The notes: generated by a model not told the origin, from the letters alone. Counted from the first letter of the stretch, positions 24,901 through 35,567 are shown. The stretch: 64,000 bases of DNA from Pseudofabraea citricarpa (GCA_029641185.1 JAPWGK010000024.1:496001-560000); one strand, 5' to 3'. Program-made: numbers and translations.

Positions 24901-27527
24901 CTTCACGGAAATTTCGGCCGAGAAGCTTTCGCAGTTCTTAGAATACACAGTACTGCTACAAACTCTTCAGATTGGCATCCTCTGGGTTACTAAAGCCTCC
25001 CAAATCAACTGCACAGATCCAGCGTACTCTCCAATCATTGGAATGGCGAGGACAATTCGATCAGAACTTGCCATTGCATTTGCGACTCTTGAAATCGATG
25101 CGGTTGATGCTGCAGTGTGGCCAAAATTATGCCAGGTATTTGACAAGTTCCAACGCCGGTCAAAAGAAGAGGAGGTGGATTCCGACTCGGAGTTTGCACT
25201 TTCTGGAGGGATCGTGCATCTTAGTCGCTTCCATTGGCTCTCCGTCTCCAAGGAACTTTCGCAAGCTTCCGTATCAGACATACCAAAGAGATTGGAAATT
25301 GAAAAGAAAGGCCAACTTGCAACACTTCAGTGGCTCCAAGTACCAAACAGGCCATTGGATCCAGACGAAGTCCAAGTTGACTGCCGTGCCGTTGGGATGA
25401 ACTTTAAGGATGTTCTCATCGCCATGGGAATAGTCGAAGGACAGCTGAAGGATAGCAGCGGCCTTGGCTGCGAATGTGCAGGTGTGATTGCCAAGGTTGG
25501 CAGTGGATGCACAACCCTGGTTCCAGGAGACAGGGTGATGGTCTTTACCCCAGGAACGCTGTCTACCACCCTCACGACAAAGGAGAAGCTCTGCGCCAAG
25601 ATTCCAGATAGTCTCAGTTTTGAAGATGCTGCTACGATGCCTTGCGTTTATGGTACTGTTATACACTCTCTTCTGGACCTAGGAAGACTTGAGAAGGGTC
25701 AAACGGTACTCATTCATTCCGCGACTGGTGGGGTTGGAATTTCAGCTATCCAAGTGTCCAAGTATGTCGGAGCTACTATCTATGTATCCGTTGGTACAGA
25801 AGAAAAAGCGAAATACCTCATGGACACTTTCGACATCCCTAGAAATCACATTTTCAACTCCAGAGACTCCTCATTCATTACGGGAGTGATGCGAGAAACG
25901 AAGGGTCGAGGTGTCGATATGGTTCTCAACTCTTTGTCCGGTGATCTGCTCCATACATCTTGGAAATGTGTAGCGGAGTACGGAAAGATGTTAGAGATTG
26001 GGAAACGCGACTTCATCGGACGTGGAAAATTGACCATGGATATTTTTGAGGCTAATCGATCATTTTTCGGTATTGACCTTGCGAGAATTTGTGTTGAACG
26101 GCCGGAAATGACCCAACGACTGCTCGAGCAGGGACTGAGTCTCTACGATAAAGGAGGAGTCAAGCCAATCAGACCTATCAAGTACTTTGATGCGGCCCAA
26201 GTAGAAGACGCTTTCAGGTTCATGCAGCGAGGAGAACACATGGGAAAGATTGTGGTTAGAATGCCTGTCGAAAATACGGTCTTGCCTGCTGTGCCAATGT
26301 CCAAGGACCTTATTCTTCGCCCTGATGCATCTTATCTCATGGTAGGTGGCTTGGGGGGACTTGGTCAAGCCGTTTCAACTTGGATGGTTGAGCATGGAGC
26401 AAAGAATTTGATTTATCTCTCTCGGACAGCTGGTAAGACTGAACGCGACCTGATCTTTATCAAAGAGCTTGAAGCATACGGATGTTCAGTTCAGACATTC
26501 CCTGGTAGTGTCTCGTCGCTTAGCGATGTTGAGAACGTTGTGAAGAATGCCTCGAAACCTATTGCTGGTGTCATGCAAATGTCCATGGTACTTAGAGTAA
26601 GTTACTATCCTTGGATCCAGAGTACTGCCTTACTAATAACATTTGCAGGATCGTGCTTTCGCACAAATGTCTATCGAAGACTGGGAAACGGTTATCACAC
26701 CCAAGGTTCAGGGAACCTGGAACATCCACAAAGCTCTTTCAGCACAAAATCTTGACTTCCTCATCCTTTTCAGCTCTTTCTCTGGACTAGTGGGACAATG
26801 GGGCCAGGCCAACTACGCAGCCTCAAACACGTTCTTGGATGCCTTTGTACAATACCGCCACAATCTCGGTCTCCCAGCATCAGTACTCGATATCGGTGCT
26901 GTGATAGACGTCGGATACGTGAGTGAAAACAAAGTCGTCCTTGAGAACTTCCTTAACTCGGCCGTCCACGGTCTCCGCGAACGAGATCTCCTCGAGTCTT
27001 TGCACCTAATGATAAACCGGTCTGCGCCGACTCCCAAATTGCCCCCAGGAAGCTTCTGCAATCATGGGCAAGTAGGCATTGGTCTTCGCTCCACCAAACC
27101 AATCACCGATCCCCAGAATAGAAATATTTGGAAGCGAGACCCGAGAATGAGCATATACCGTAATCTTGAAGAAGTTTCCGAGGTTGCAGTTGCTTCCACC
27201 AGTGGAGCACTGTCCCAGTTCATGAGCAATGCAAGAGTCACTCCTTCGCTTCTTGACGAGAGGGAAGGGATAGAGTTTTTGGCGACGGAGATTGGTTTGC
27301 GGTTATTTGGTTTCCTCATGAGACCGGCCGAAGAGCTGGATATCACGATATCGCTTACAGCCGTAGGCTTGGATTCTTTGATTGCGATTGAGATGCGAAA
27401 CTGGTGGAGACAAAGCTTGGGATTCGATGTTACCGTTTTGGAGATTTTAGCAGCCAGTTCTATTGAGCAGCTAGGAGAATTGGCGGCGAGTAGGTTGAAG
27501 GCTAAGTATGAGCCTTCCACGGCATGA
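18908..27527 (+). CDS. Highly reducing type I polyketide synthase (KS-AT-DH-cMT-ER-KR-ACP)
   Basis: Fourteen exons: 18908-19725, 19779-20206, 20279-20364, 20626-20653, 20717-20922, 20977-21427, 21478-21619, 21669-21976, 22023-22750, 22848-24260, 24309-24405, 24460-24485, 24545-26596, 26649-27527; 2553 aa. An Asn/Gly-rich leader (residues 1-107) precedes KS (about 110-540; C280 in KTACSSSL, H416 in HGTGT, H451 in NVGHGEG). AT follows (about 625-935; GHSSGE with S719, YHSHHM), then DH (about 985-1290; H1026, D1194), C-methyltransferase (GAGTGATT near 1459-1466), ER (HSATGGVG near 1968-1975), KR (GGLGGLG near 2178, Y2317) and ACP (S2504 in GLDSL). All catalytic centres look intact, so the product should be a reduced, C-methylated chain. 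No thioesterase or reductase follows the ACP. One intron (21428-21477) is GC-AG. Confidence 0.95.
18953..19060 (+). repeat. In-frame NGH(S)(E/G/Q)xx repeats in the PKS leader
   Basis: Six imperfect 18-bp units encode repeats of the type N-G-H-S-E-P at the PKS N-terminus (about residues 16-55). The same motif reappears more loosely until residue 84. This is a low-complexity leader ahead of the KS domain. Confidence 0.85.
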
Positions 27528-28065
27528 TTACCTAGAAGGTGTTTTAGAATCTGAGCTCCGTGTTGAGATTTCATATATTAGAATTTCCTTGACACACTAG
27601 TGTCGTTTACAATTCGATCGTTTATTCTTATGTTACGACCAATTTGTATCTATCCAGATTATTTTCGGCCAGTCACAAAGCCTCGCTGACTGATTTACCG
27701 AGTCTGCTGGGCTAAACTACCATAATCAGAATTAGCAGGCGGGTGGTGCCATTAACGAAGTTTTCACCACTATACTGCACCGGAGCAGGAGCTAATGGTC
27801 GTTAAAACAAAAACTGTGTAAGTGCGTGATTCATGGCTTGAAATAAATGAGCTGTCTTTTTCAAGTAACCTGTTCAAACTTCTTTCCCTCAACACCCCCA
27901 TTCACTTTTAAATCTATCCAGTAATTTCACCATCCTTCGAGAATCGAAACACGTATTATTACAAGTCTTCACGTCTCTTCACCGCCCACCTGGCACAGTC
28001 TCTGAGCCTTAAATACATCCTGAACACGCCAATAATCTGCTCTAACTCTCTTTCCTGAAGTCAAC
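27528..28065. other. Intergenic, PKS terminator and phosphoesterase promoter
   Basis: Non-coding interval between two plus-strand genes. The last about 200 bases are pyrimidine-rich (CTTCACGTCTCTTCACC), typical of a fungal 5' leader. No other feature is seen. Confidence 0.5.
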
Positions 28066-28986
28066 ATGCCCGGCCAACCTGTATCGACTCGCTTCCTAGT
28101 GATCTCAGACACACACAACATTGATTTCGACAGTGCCACTGGGGATTTTTGCTTGCCTACAAAGAAATTGGACGTCGTTATACACTGCGGTGATTTAACC
28201 AATGTTGGTGGTTCATCCGCATTCAAAAGCGTCCTCAAGATGCTCGGCGTAATTGATGCTGAGATGAAGCTTGTCATTGCCGGCAATCACGACTTGGATT
28301 TAGATGAAGAATACTGGCGCAGCTCCTTGCAGGAATGCGATGATCCCGAGGAAGTCAAAAAGGAGCATTTGGAAGAGCACGCTACCGCAATGGACATCAT
28401 GACGGGATCCTTGGCAGCTGAAGCCGGTGTTACTTATCTCGAGGAAGGTATACACACATTTACCTTGAAGAGTGGCGCAAAATTCACGCTTTATGCTTCG
28501 CCATATCAGCCAGAATTCAACAAATGGGCCTTTTCTTACAAGCCTACAAATGATCGATTCAATCTTCCAGAACAGACTGCACCAGGAGTTATATCGATAG
28601 CTGAAAACCCTGTTCCAGACTTTCCACAGATCGACATTATGATGACACATGGACCGCCGAAAGGGATTCTGGACAAGTGTGAACAAGGAAATATGGGGTG
28701 TGAAAATCTGCTTCGGGCTGCGAGACGCGCAAAGCCAAGACTGCATTGCTTTGGGCACATTCATGAAGGATATGGCTCGAAGTTAATCACATGGGACACC
28801 GAGAAGGAAAAGTCATATACAAACTCCTACCCCAAATCACAACTCCTGTCTGTGAGCTTTGGGAAGGAAACGTTAATGGTTAATGCGGCAATCAAAAACG
28901 AGAACAATACTACCAACGCCCCTTGGTTGATCAATTTGGAGCTACCTCGTGCAATACCCCTGGAAGGAGACGTTAGAACAGAATAA
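28066..28986 (+). CDS. Calcineurin-like metallophosphoesterase (MPPED/UPF0046 type)
   Basis: Single-exon ORF of 306 aa starting at ATG 28066. All metal-binding blocks are present in order: ISDTHN (D-x-H) near residue 17, HCGDL near 45, GNHDLD near 73, MMTHGPP near 197 and GHIHEGYG near 230. These define the metallophosphoesterase fold with a two-metal centre; the closest family is the MPPED1/2-like group found widely in fungi. The natural substrate is unknown, with cyclic nucleotide or other phosphodiester hydrolysis possible. The final 28 or so codons and the stop are part of a sequence that is tandemly repeated twice more downstream. Confidence 0.88.
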   Translation: MPGQPVSTRFLVISDTHNIDFDSATGDFCLPTKKLDVVIHCGDLTNVGGSSAFKSVLKMLGVIDAEMKLVIAGNHDLDLDEEYWRSSLQECDDPEEVKKEHLEEHATAMDIMTGSLAAEAGVTYLEEGIHTFTLKSGAKFTLYASPYQPEFNKWAFSYKPTNDRFNLPEQTAPGVISIAENPVPDFPQIDIMMTHGPPKGILDKCEQGNMGCENLLRAARRAKPRLHCFGHIHEGYGSKLITWDTEKEKSYTNSYPKSQLLSVSFGKETLMVNAAIKNENNTTNAPWLINLELPRAIPLEGDVRTE

Positions 28987-29188
28987 AATCTCAAGGAGGA
29001 AAACAACACTACCAACGCCCTTTGATTGATTGGGAGCTACCTCGTGCAATACCCCTGGAAGGAGACGTTTGAACAGAATAAAATCTCAAGGAGAAAAACA
29101 ACACTACCAACACCCCTTGGTTGATTGGGAGCTACCTCGTGCAATACCCCTGGAAGGAGACGTTAGAACAGAATAAAATCTCAAGGAT
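28903..29188 (+). repeat. Triplicated 3' end of the phosphoesterase gene (about 95 bp x 3)
   Basis: Three tandem copies begin near 28903, 29002 and 29097. All contain GAGCTACCTCGTGCAATACC, GGAAGGAGACGTT and AGAATAAAATCTCAAGGA. Copy 1 carries the last codons and stop of the phosphoesterase; copies 2 and 3 lie in the 3'UTR and lack six bases present in copy 1. Confidence 0.92.
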
Positions 29189-29619
29189 GACGGCAAGTAG
29201 ACCCAGCGATAGACGACCACAACAAGACACAAACTAGGTAGCCTAGCCTAATTCGCTTGGGTGTCGTGTGCGGAATGCTATTGTGGTGCCATAATTGTGG
29301 CTTGAAGGGAAAGCTATTAATAACAAACTCTCTGTACAGATTGATTAGTCTGGTGTTGTGAGTTCAAATGCGAATTCTTTGTATTGTTGATACGTTGTAC
29401 AGAGCTAGTATTGTCACTAACGACAATCGAAAGCTAGCCATGAATGGTTTTGAAAGTGGCTTCAATTGTTAAAAGTTTTGTCAATAGATTTACTCCGATC
29501 AATAGAATAAGTGAATATATGTATATTTTTGACTTAAATCAATGTTTCATCCCTTATCTTCTTCCTTCTTGTCCATAACCCAGATTCTCTGCCTTCGCAT
29601 ACTTCTTGAACGTTTCATC
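29189..29619. other. Intergenic upstream of the Fic gene
   Basis: Non-coding, AT-rich; a pyrimidine-rich leader immediately precedes the Fic start codon. Nothing else is recognisable. Confidence 0.5.
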
Positions 29620-30936
29620 ATGGCTTCCAATAATCCAAATAGCCCTTCAAAGAAGGATAAGCGTCGTTCCCTCCTGGACCAGTTTCCCAATCTCAATATT
29701 TCGTCTTCTTCGGCCTCCTCGTCTTCCGCTTCAAAAGTCGGGCCGAAGTACTGTCTTAAGGGCAGTTTCAGCAAAGGCTGGCCTCCTTCTCATCGCAGTC
29801 AAGTCCCAGTCGCGGGTGGTAGTCAAGCAACGTAAGTCAATTTCATTTTGAATGCATTTAAGATCTTATTAATTGACTTAATTTGTTAGCTTTCGGAACT
29901 TTACTCTGTCCATGAGCAGAGACTATCGTTTATACCCAGATGAATGGCGTACAAGCCAAAAACCTGGTGATGAGCCAGCCGATGTGTCAACCGTCTTCCA
30001 AGCAACGCAGGAAATTATGTCGGAAATTGGCAGTATGTTGAAGTCTTATGAAGATAGTGGCAATGATATGGAGGTGGTGATGTTTGATGAGATGGCAAAG
30101 GCTGTCTATGGCTCCAACAACATTGATCGGGTGGGCCTAGGCCTTGATGAAACTTTTCGTCTTTGTCTTGCGATTTTTCAGGGTGCCGAAGATCTTGAAT
30201 ATACCGAGCGGTAAGTTTTACATCTTGTCTTTTAAGTAGTAAATGAACTAACATATCCTATAGAACCGACGAGTACCAAGCAAAGTTGGACAAGTATATT
30301 CGCAAGGGTGTCACAGGTGGTAATGCCGTAATTCGAAACCGCCGCGAGGTGGTACAGCACGCTGCTGCTTTTCAGCATTTGATTAATGAATTCGTCAAGA
30401 TGGACAAGCCTATGACCGAGGAACTTATCAAAACCACTCACCGTATTCTCACCGTGGGCCTTGATCCCGCTGATTCTGGTAACTTCAACTACAAGTCCTT
30501 CGGTGGCACTTATCGAAGAGGAAACGAGCGTGCATTTGGTGGAGCATTTGAATATGCCAAGCCGTCAACTGTCGAGGTTGCCATGAAATCAATGGTAGCC
30601 AACCTTCAGACTGACATTGCTGAGATTCAGAAGACTGGATCAATCGATCCTTTCATGCTGGCAGCCAAGTACTGTGACCGGTTTGTTAATATCCATCCTT
30701 TTAAGGATGCGAACGGAAGAATGTGCCGTCTGATACTGAATGCCATTCTGATCAAGTATGCAGGAGTTATTGTAGTTCTTGGGGAGAAGGGTCACGAGCG
30801 TGATGAGTATCTTCAAATCGCTGCTGAAAGTACGAAGGTCGGTGGACATCCTGGCCAACTTGGAAAAAAGGTGCTGGAGATTGCTGGGGGCACTTTGAGG
30901 AGATTAAAAGCGACTTTGGGTCGTCAGAGGAAATAA
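29620..30936 (+). CDS. Fic domain protein (putative AMP transferase)
   Basis: Three exons (29620-29831, 29890-30210, 30264-30936) give 401 aa. A Ser-rich, basic N-terminus precedes a helical domain, and the Fic core carries HPFKDANGRMCR at about residues 322-333. This is the catalytic loop HxFx[DE](A/G)NGRxxR with the catalytic His, the phosphate-binding Asn-Gly and the final Arg; the third-position Gly is Ala, as in many fungal Fic proteins. A GGTYRRGN segment before it looks like the substrate flap. An upstream SNNIDR segment (near residue 151) may be a degenerate inhibitory helix. Fic enzymes transfer AMP to Ser/Thr/Tyr of target proteins; the target here is unknown. No signal peptide or membrane segment is evident. 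Confidence 0.88.
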
Positions 30937-31571
30937 AACAGCAGAAAGACAGGACTGCACAACGATTGCAAGGGTCAATTGTATAATTGAACACATTGGA
31001 CCTTTTAATTTCTAGGGCATTGGCTAGCCTGTACCTGGTTCCCAGAATTTCTTTTACCGTGGCCCTTAAGAAACTTCGCAAGAGGTGGTTTATATCTTTC
31101 TTCTTCATCCCACCAGCAAGCCAATATTTGCAATGAAAAAGTGCTCGTTCGAGGTAGTATAATACCAAGAGTACAGTGGACCAAAACTTAATTAGCCTTT
31201 TGTTCGAGTGACCTCAAGATGATAGACATTAAAAGTGATGATAGTAATAAGAAAACTTGATGGTGTTAATATATGTCGACTTAAGCTTTAAACGGCTTTG
31301 AACTACGATGACCTAGAAGAAACGGTCAAAAATTAAGAGACACCGGTTAAACTCAGTGAATCAATCGGATATTACTATTATCACTAAGTCTAAAGTTCTT
31401 ACGCTATATAAAGCAAACGAAGAAACTAGCTTATATGTCTTTTTATATCTACCATCCGTCTCCCATCTCATGTCCTTGTTTCATACACCATCTCATTTTT
31501 GGCCTTGCGAGTTTCCTGTACCATTCATCCACCTCCCCGCTCCTCCTAATCCTACAACCTCTGTCGATAAC
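30937..31571. other. Intergenic between the Fic and F-box genes
   Basis: Non-coding; the frame of the next gene is open from 31356, but the stretch upstream of 31572 reads like a pyrimidine-rich leader. No other feature is seen. Confidence 0.5.
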
Positions 31572-33365
31572 ATGGATTGCTGCTCTTGGGCTGAGGCTGC
31601 TCTTAAGTGGATTACCCCTGTCGATGCTTTTAAGTGGACTACCCCTGTCGATTCTAAACAGGGTATTCCATTTCAGAATACTGATGTCCTTGGAGATGAA
31701 CGGCGTGTAGAAGAGCCTGGTGCAGTAAAACTCAACGCGGAAGAGTTGTGTAAAGATGAGGGTGGTGAAGAAGAGTTGCGAAGGGAGACTGAGCATCCGG
31801 ACGAATTCAATCAGGTCGAACGTACTGCTAGCGAAGAAGAGTCACAAAAGGCCGAGTTGCCAAAGGAGATTGAGTATCCAAACAAATCCAATCAGGTCGA
31901 ACGTACTGAAGCTGTGTATGGGGAGACAAGGCGAGAATCTAAGTGTCCAGATCGCTTCCAAGAAGACGGTGGCCATCTCTCCAAATCAGGGAGTATCAAG
32001 TCTTATCAGTGTCCTCAGTTGGCTATTAAACCTAAATCTCCGGATTTCCAGGACACGCCTTTTGATATGGACCCTCTGGTAGCCCGAGCACACCATAATT
32101 TAACCAAGAGTTGGCTGCTACAATTCCCAACCGACATCCTCATAGCGATTATGGAGCAGCTACAAGATTCTGACCTCCTCCGTCTCAGAAGAACATGCCG
32201 GATATTTATGATCCGCTTCGGTTTTAAAGCTTTTCAAAGATGTCATCAGGTTAGCGATCGGTTGACGGGCGAGCTGTGGCAATGCTCGTCGACAGTTGAC
32301 CTCGACATAGAAAGTTGCCAACCAGACGACATACTCAAAGAGATGTATTGCTCGACTTGTTTTACGGCCCTCGACAGGAGATTTGCTGGAGGACCGACTC
32401 CGGAACAGGATTTCCTCCACTGCGGAGGCTGCGGGAGCGACCACCAGGCACAGGCTTTTTCTGCCACTCAGAGCCAAATGCCACCTCAAGAAAGAATTTG
32501 TATCGGTCTTGAGGGACGTTTCAGTCTATGTGAGCACGTAAGTCTGAGCTGGAACGACGTGGTGAAGACCTGGGCATCCGGAAATACAAAGGTAGCCGAA
32601 TGCAGTCATCCTAGCCATGTCTTTGCACGAGATCATGATGGCTATCAATCTAGCGAGAAGCCGAAAGCCGAACTTAAAATCGGCTCGGAGGATGAGTTCT
32701 GGTCTTTGGTATTAACAAAAGACACGCACGTCTTGCTAGATAAGCAAGGGCGGGACCGGCCAACGGCTCAGCAACTTCGTCAGCGCCTTGAAGACATTGA
32801 ACGGATTTCACCTTGCCCATGGTACCCACTCGACTTTCCGAGAATCTCACCCATGAGACTAGTGGATCCCAACATTTGTCTCTGTCTAGAGTACGAAGGT
32901 GCTGATCGCATAGACTGGCACTTGCGTGGTCCTAGGAGTGATCCAGAAGCTGGTATAGAACTTCAAGAACGATGTTGGTCAAGTAGTAAAACCGGAGACA
33001 ATCCAAAAGTCTGTGATGACGAAGCACACAATCAACGAACATCTCGCGGCGACGCTTGGGTGGAAGCTTGTTTCTTCGAGTGCAGTGACGCATGTGCGAG
33101 GTTGAGGCTAAGAAACGCTATACATCTCGGGATCGGCGAACTAAAACCATGGTGGAGCGGATGGTACCGTGCTCTAGACCCGCTGTCGTTCGACCTTCCA
33201 GATTTCTTTGGCGTGACTTGGTGTATGAGCAAACGGTGTCGTAATTATATCAAGCATCCCTGGAACTGCATCACCGGGTTCGAATATATTACTGGTAGGC
33301 ATCGTTATTGGAGTTTGATGGACCGGGAGTGTATTTGCCCAGAGTGGAGGGAGAAGAGACATTAA
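31572..33365 (+). CDS. F-box protein with Cys-rich C-terminal region
   Basis: Intronless ORF; I chose the ATG at 31572 (597 aa, MDCCSWAEAALKW). A further in-frame ATG at 31470 would add 34 residues of unconvincing, Pro/Phe-rich sequence. The N-terminal third is acidic and internally repetitive (K-W-x-T-P-V-D twice; FNQVERT / SNQVERT). A clear F-box follows near 175-215 (LLQFPTDILIAIMEQLQDSD, then LRRTCRIF). Behind it come paired cysteines (CSTC ... CGGCG) suggesting a small zinc-binding site, and a C-terminal domain shared by large fungal F-box families. The likely role is substrate recognition in an SCF ubiquitin ligase; the target is unknown. Confidence 0.8.
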   Translation: MDCCSWAEAALKWITPVDAFKWTTPVDSKQGIPFQNTDVLGDERRVEEPGAVKLNAEELCKDEGGEEELRRETEHPDEFNQVERTASEEESQKAELPKEIEYPNKSNQVERTEAVYGETRRESKCPDRFQEDGGHLSKSGSIKSYQCPQLAIKPKSPDFQDTPFDMDPLVARAHHNLTKSWLLQFPTDILIAIMEQLQDSDLLRLRRTCRIFMIRFGFKAFQRCHQVSDRLTGELWQCSSTVDLDIESCQPDDILKEMYCSTCFTALDRRFAGGPTPEQDFLHCGGCGSDHQAQAFSATQSQMPPQERICIGLEGRFSLCEHVSLSWNDVVKTWASGNTKVAECSHPSHVFARDHDGYQSSEKPKAELKIGSEDEFWSLVLTKDTHVLLDKQGRDRPTAQQLRQRLEDIERISPCPWYPLDFPRISPMRLVDPNICLCLEYEGADRIDWHLRGPRSDPEAGIELQERCWSSSKTGDNPKVCDDEAHNQRTSRGDAWVEACFFECSDACARLRLRNAIHLGIGELKPWWSGWYRALDPLSFDLPDFFGVTWCMSKRCRNYIKHPWNCITGFEYITGRHRYWSLMDRECICPEWREKRH

Positions 33366-34525
33366 TGTTGCAAAGAAAGGCATCTTGTACATGCTCGTAT
33401 GCTTATATCGAATGTGTTTTGGCGAGGTAGACGCACTGTATAGGGGACAGGCAATGGCTTTGTTGATTGTAGCTCAGAGTTTGCTGTATTTTGCCCTTGG
33501 TCCTGTAGAGGATAATGAAAGAAAATTTCGATTCCGGCGGAAGAAACAAAAGAAGAAATTTTGAGAGAAACGAAGATGTGAAGAATGTTGGCGAATATAA
33601 AAGAGGCACCAGATCACGCTGAACAGCAGAGGAAGAGGGACGTACCAGACTGTCAAGTAAGGCTTATACCAAATTGAAAATGTACCGCCTGTAACTTGAA
33701 GTTCCTTGTATGCCTTTCCGTCGTTTATAGGTGATATGTGGTGTTCCTGTACGCCGAGAGGTATCTCTGAGTTTCGAGAAGTAGTGGTAGTAACAGCATC
33801 TGAGAAGCGGTTAGCAGAAGCTTAGAAGATTATTAGAATAGGGGGAAATATACCAAAAAGGGATTGAGTTCTCGCACGAAAGGCTACGGCTAAGCCATCG
33901 ACTATTGTCCAAATCCTATGACGATGTAGAGTGCCATGATTAGGCTGACACCCACACATCAAATATCAGGTTGCAATATTGTAAAGGCTATCCAGGTGGA
34001 AGATAAGGAATGGCTCGAAGACTGCTTAACGGCATTTAAATATGCTGGCTTGTTCGAGTTATTTGTGTATGAGAGAATTTTGAGTCAATCGCTTTTAGAG
34101 ATTTTCGTAGATTCTGCCGGGCACAAAGAGGTACAGTCCTCAGAGAAGGTAAAGCAGAGTAGTAGGAAAGAAAAGAAAGAAGGAAGGATGGACTAAACTT
34201 CGAAGAATTCACCTTGGCGATTCCAATAGAACCTTCAATCGGCATACATCCAATTGGGAAGGAGCTTCCAAAAGGGAGAGACACAGAAAAAATCAGAATC
34301 CTAACCAAACCCAGGTAGCAGCTTAGAGGAGGAGCGATCACATTGTGTTGGTAATCAGGTGACTGGACTAGGTGAATAACCACTCCCATATAAGCTCACG
34401 GATCCTTACGATCCTCCATAGAAAACAACCTCAACTTTACCTTTCCTCCAAGGCTCTTGTCTTTAAATCTCCAGATCCCTCTCCAGCTTCTTTCAAACCA
34501 CGATCAAGCCAACCTCACAAACAAA
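33366..34525. other. Intergenic, no supported gene
   Basis: About 1.2 kb without a convincing gene. A plus frame at 33936-34196 and a minus frame at 34036-34389 overlap each other and have no motifs. The last 130 bases form a pyrimidine-rich leader before the membrane-module array. Confidence 0.5.
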
Positions 34526-34792
34526 ATGGACGACTCGGCCGATTTTTTCTCGCAGTGCGCTATCTTCTTCATCGAATCAACGGTGACCAGTACAGCAACA
34601 CCAACAACAGCAACAGCAGATGCCTTAATGGCCATGGCCAAGACCATGGAGAAGCTCGTTGATGTTACGAGGGAAGGGCTTGAAAAAACTTGGGTGGACC
34701 ATTTTGGCGTTGTCGGTAGCATAATCGCAATTTTGGCATTGGTATTTACCATATACTCATGGTACAAAACCCCGTGGTGCTGGTCTTGCTGA
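34526..34792 (+). CDS. Small single-pass membrane protein, module 1 of a four-copy array
   Basis: ORF of 88 aa from ATG 34526, preceded by a good leader and an AAA context. It has an amphipathic helix (MEKLVDVTREGLEKTWVDHF) followed by one hydrophobic helix (about 20 residues, VVGSIIAILALVFTIYSWY). The frame then stops, but the following DNA still resembles the linker and next module in another frame (a 238-bp offset, not a multiple of three). So this may be the first part of a longer broken or spliced gene. I do not recognise the family. Confidence 0.4.
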   Translation: MDDSADFFSQCAIFFIESTVTSTATPTTATADALMAMAKTMEKLVDVTREGLEKTWVDHFGVVGSIIAILALVFTIYSWYKTPWCWSC

Positions 34793-34835
34793 TCCTTCGG
34801 GACAGGATAGAACGACGTTGGCAACAAGAATAGGA

Positions 34836-35342
34836 ATGGCAACAGCAGTGATAGTAGTTGCTGGCGTGGCCCTGGCGAAGGGAATAGACAAGTTGGCCGA
34901 AGTGGTCAAGAACGGCCTGGAGAAACACTGGATTGATTATCTCAGTGTTGTCGCCATTGTCACGGCGGTTTTTACGTTCGCATTTGCCGTGTACCAATGG
35001 TACAGCCCTCGTGCTGGTCCTGCTGGTCCTGCTGATCCTTCGGGACGGGACAGAACGATATTAGCAACAAGAACAACGATAACAACAAGAACAATAACGA
35101 CAACAAGAACGAAATTGGCAACAAGATTAGGAATGGCAACAGCAGTGACAGTAGCTGCTGGAGTGGCCCTGGCGAAGGGAATGGACAAGTTGGCCGAAGT
35201 GGTCAAAAATGGCCTCGAGAAACACTGGATTGATTATCTTAGTGTTGTCGCCATTGTCACGGCGGTTTTTACGTTCGCATTTGCCGTGTACCAATGGTAC
35301 AGCCCTCGTGCTGGTCCTGCTGGTCCTGCTGATCCTTCGTGA
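34836..35342 (+). CDS. Tandem two-module membrane protein, modules 2 and 3
   Basis: Open frame with the first ATG at 34836 and stop at 35342 (168 aa). It contains two nearly identical copies, 297 bp (99 codons) apart. Each is a Gly/Ala-rich start (MATAVTV-A-G-V-A-L-A-K-G), an amphipathic helix (DKLAEVVKNGLEKHWIDY), a membrane helix (AIVTAVFTFAFAVYQWY) and an AGPAGPADPS linker. Between modules lies a Thr/Arg repeat (T-I-T-T-R-T type). The stop at 35342 is TGA where the previous copy has GGA, so the fourth module was probably once in frame. Function unknown; unusual and possibly a decaying gene. Confidence 0.4.
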   Translation: MATAVIVVAGVALAKGIDKLAEVVKNGLEKHWIDYLSVVAIVTAVFTFAFAVYQWYSPRAGPAGPADPSGRDRTILATRTTITTRTITTTRTKLATRLGMATAVTVAAGVALAKGMDKLAEVVKNGLEKHWIDYLSVVAIVTAVFTFAFAVYQWYSPRAGPAGPADPS

Positions 35343-35408
35343 CGGGATAGAACGACTTTGACAACAAGAACGGCGCTGGCAAGAATAACATTGGCAACAA
35401 GAATAGGA

Positions 35409-35567
35409 ATGGCAACAGCAGTGACAGTAGCTGATGGAATAGCCCTTGCCAAGGGCACAGAGAAGCTTGTCGAAGTCACCAAAGAAGGCCTTGAAAAAAC
35501 CTGGGTGGACAATTTTGGTGTTATCTTGGTCGTTATGTCAATTTTGGCATTGGCCTTCTTAATGTAA
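35409..35567 (+). pseudogene. Module 4 of the membrane-module array
   Basis: Open frame continuing the array after the TGA at 35340-35342. It carries AKGTEKLVEVTKEGLEKTWVD and a hydrophobic helix, and ends at TAA where the other copies have TAC before Gln-Trp-Tyr. The two nonsense changes on either side suggest a decayed downstream part of a former multi-module gene. Confidence 0.45.

Noticed and set aside
18914..27574. Minus-strand frames opposite the PKS, several over 100 codons
   Set aside because: Antisense shadows caused by codon bias of the PKS; no domains.
28903..29188. Possible LTR or transposon arms
   Set aside because: Direct tandem copies of the adjacent gene end, without terminal motifs or internal element.
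31356..31571. Upstream extension of the F-box protein
   Set aside because: The frame starts at GTG; the sequence is pyrimidine-rich leader-like and the ATG at 31572 is more plausible.
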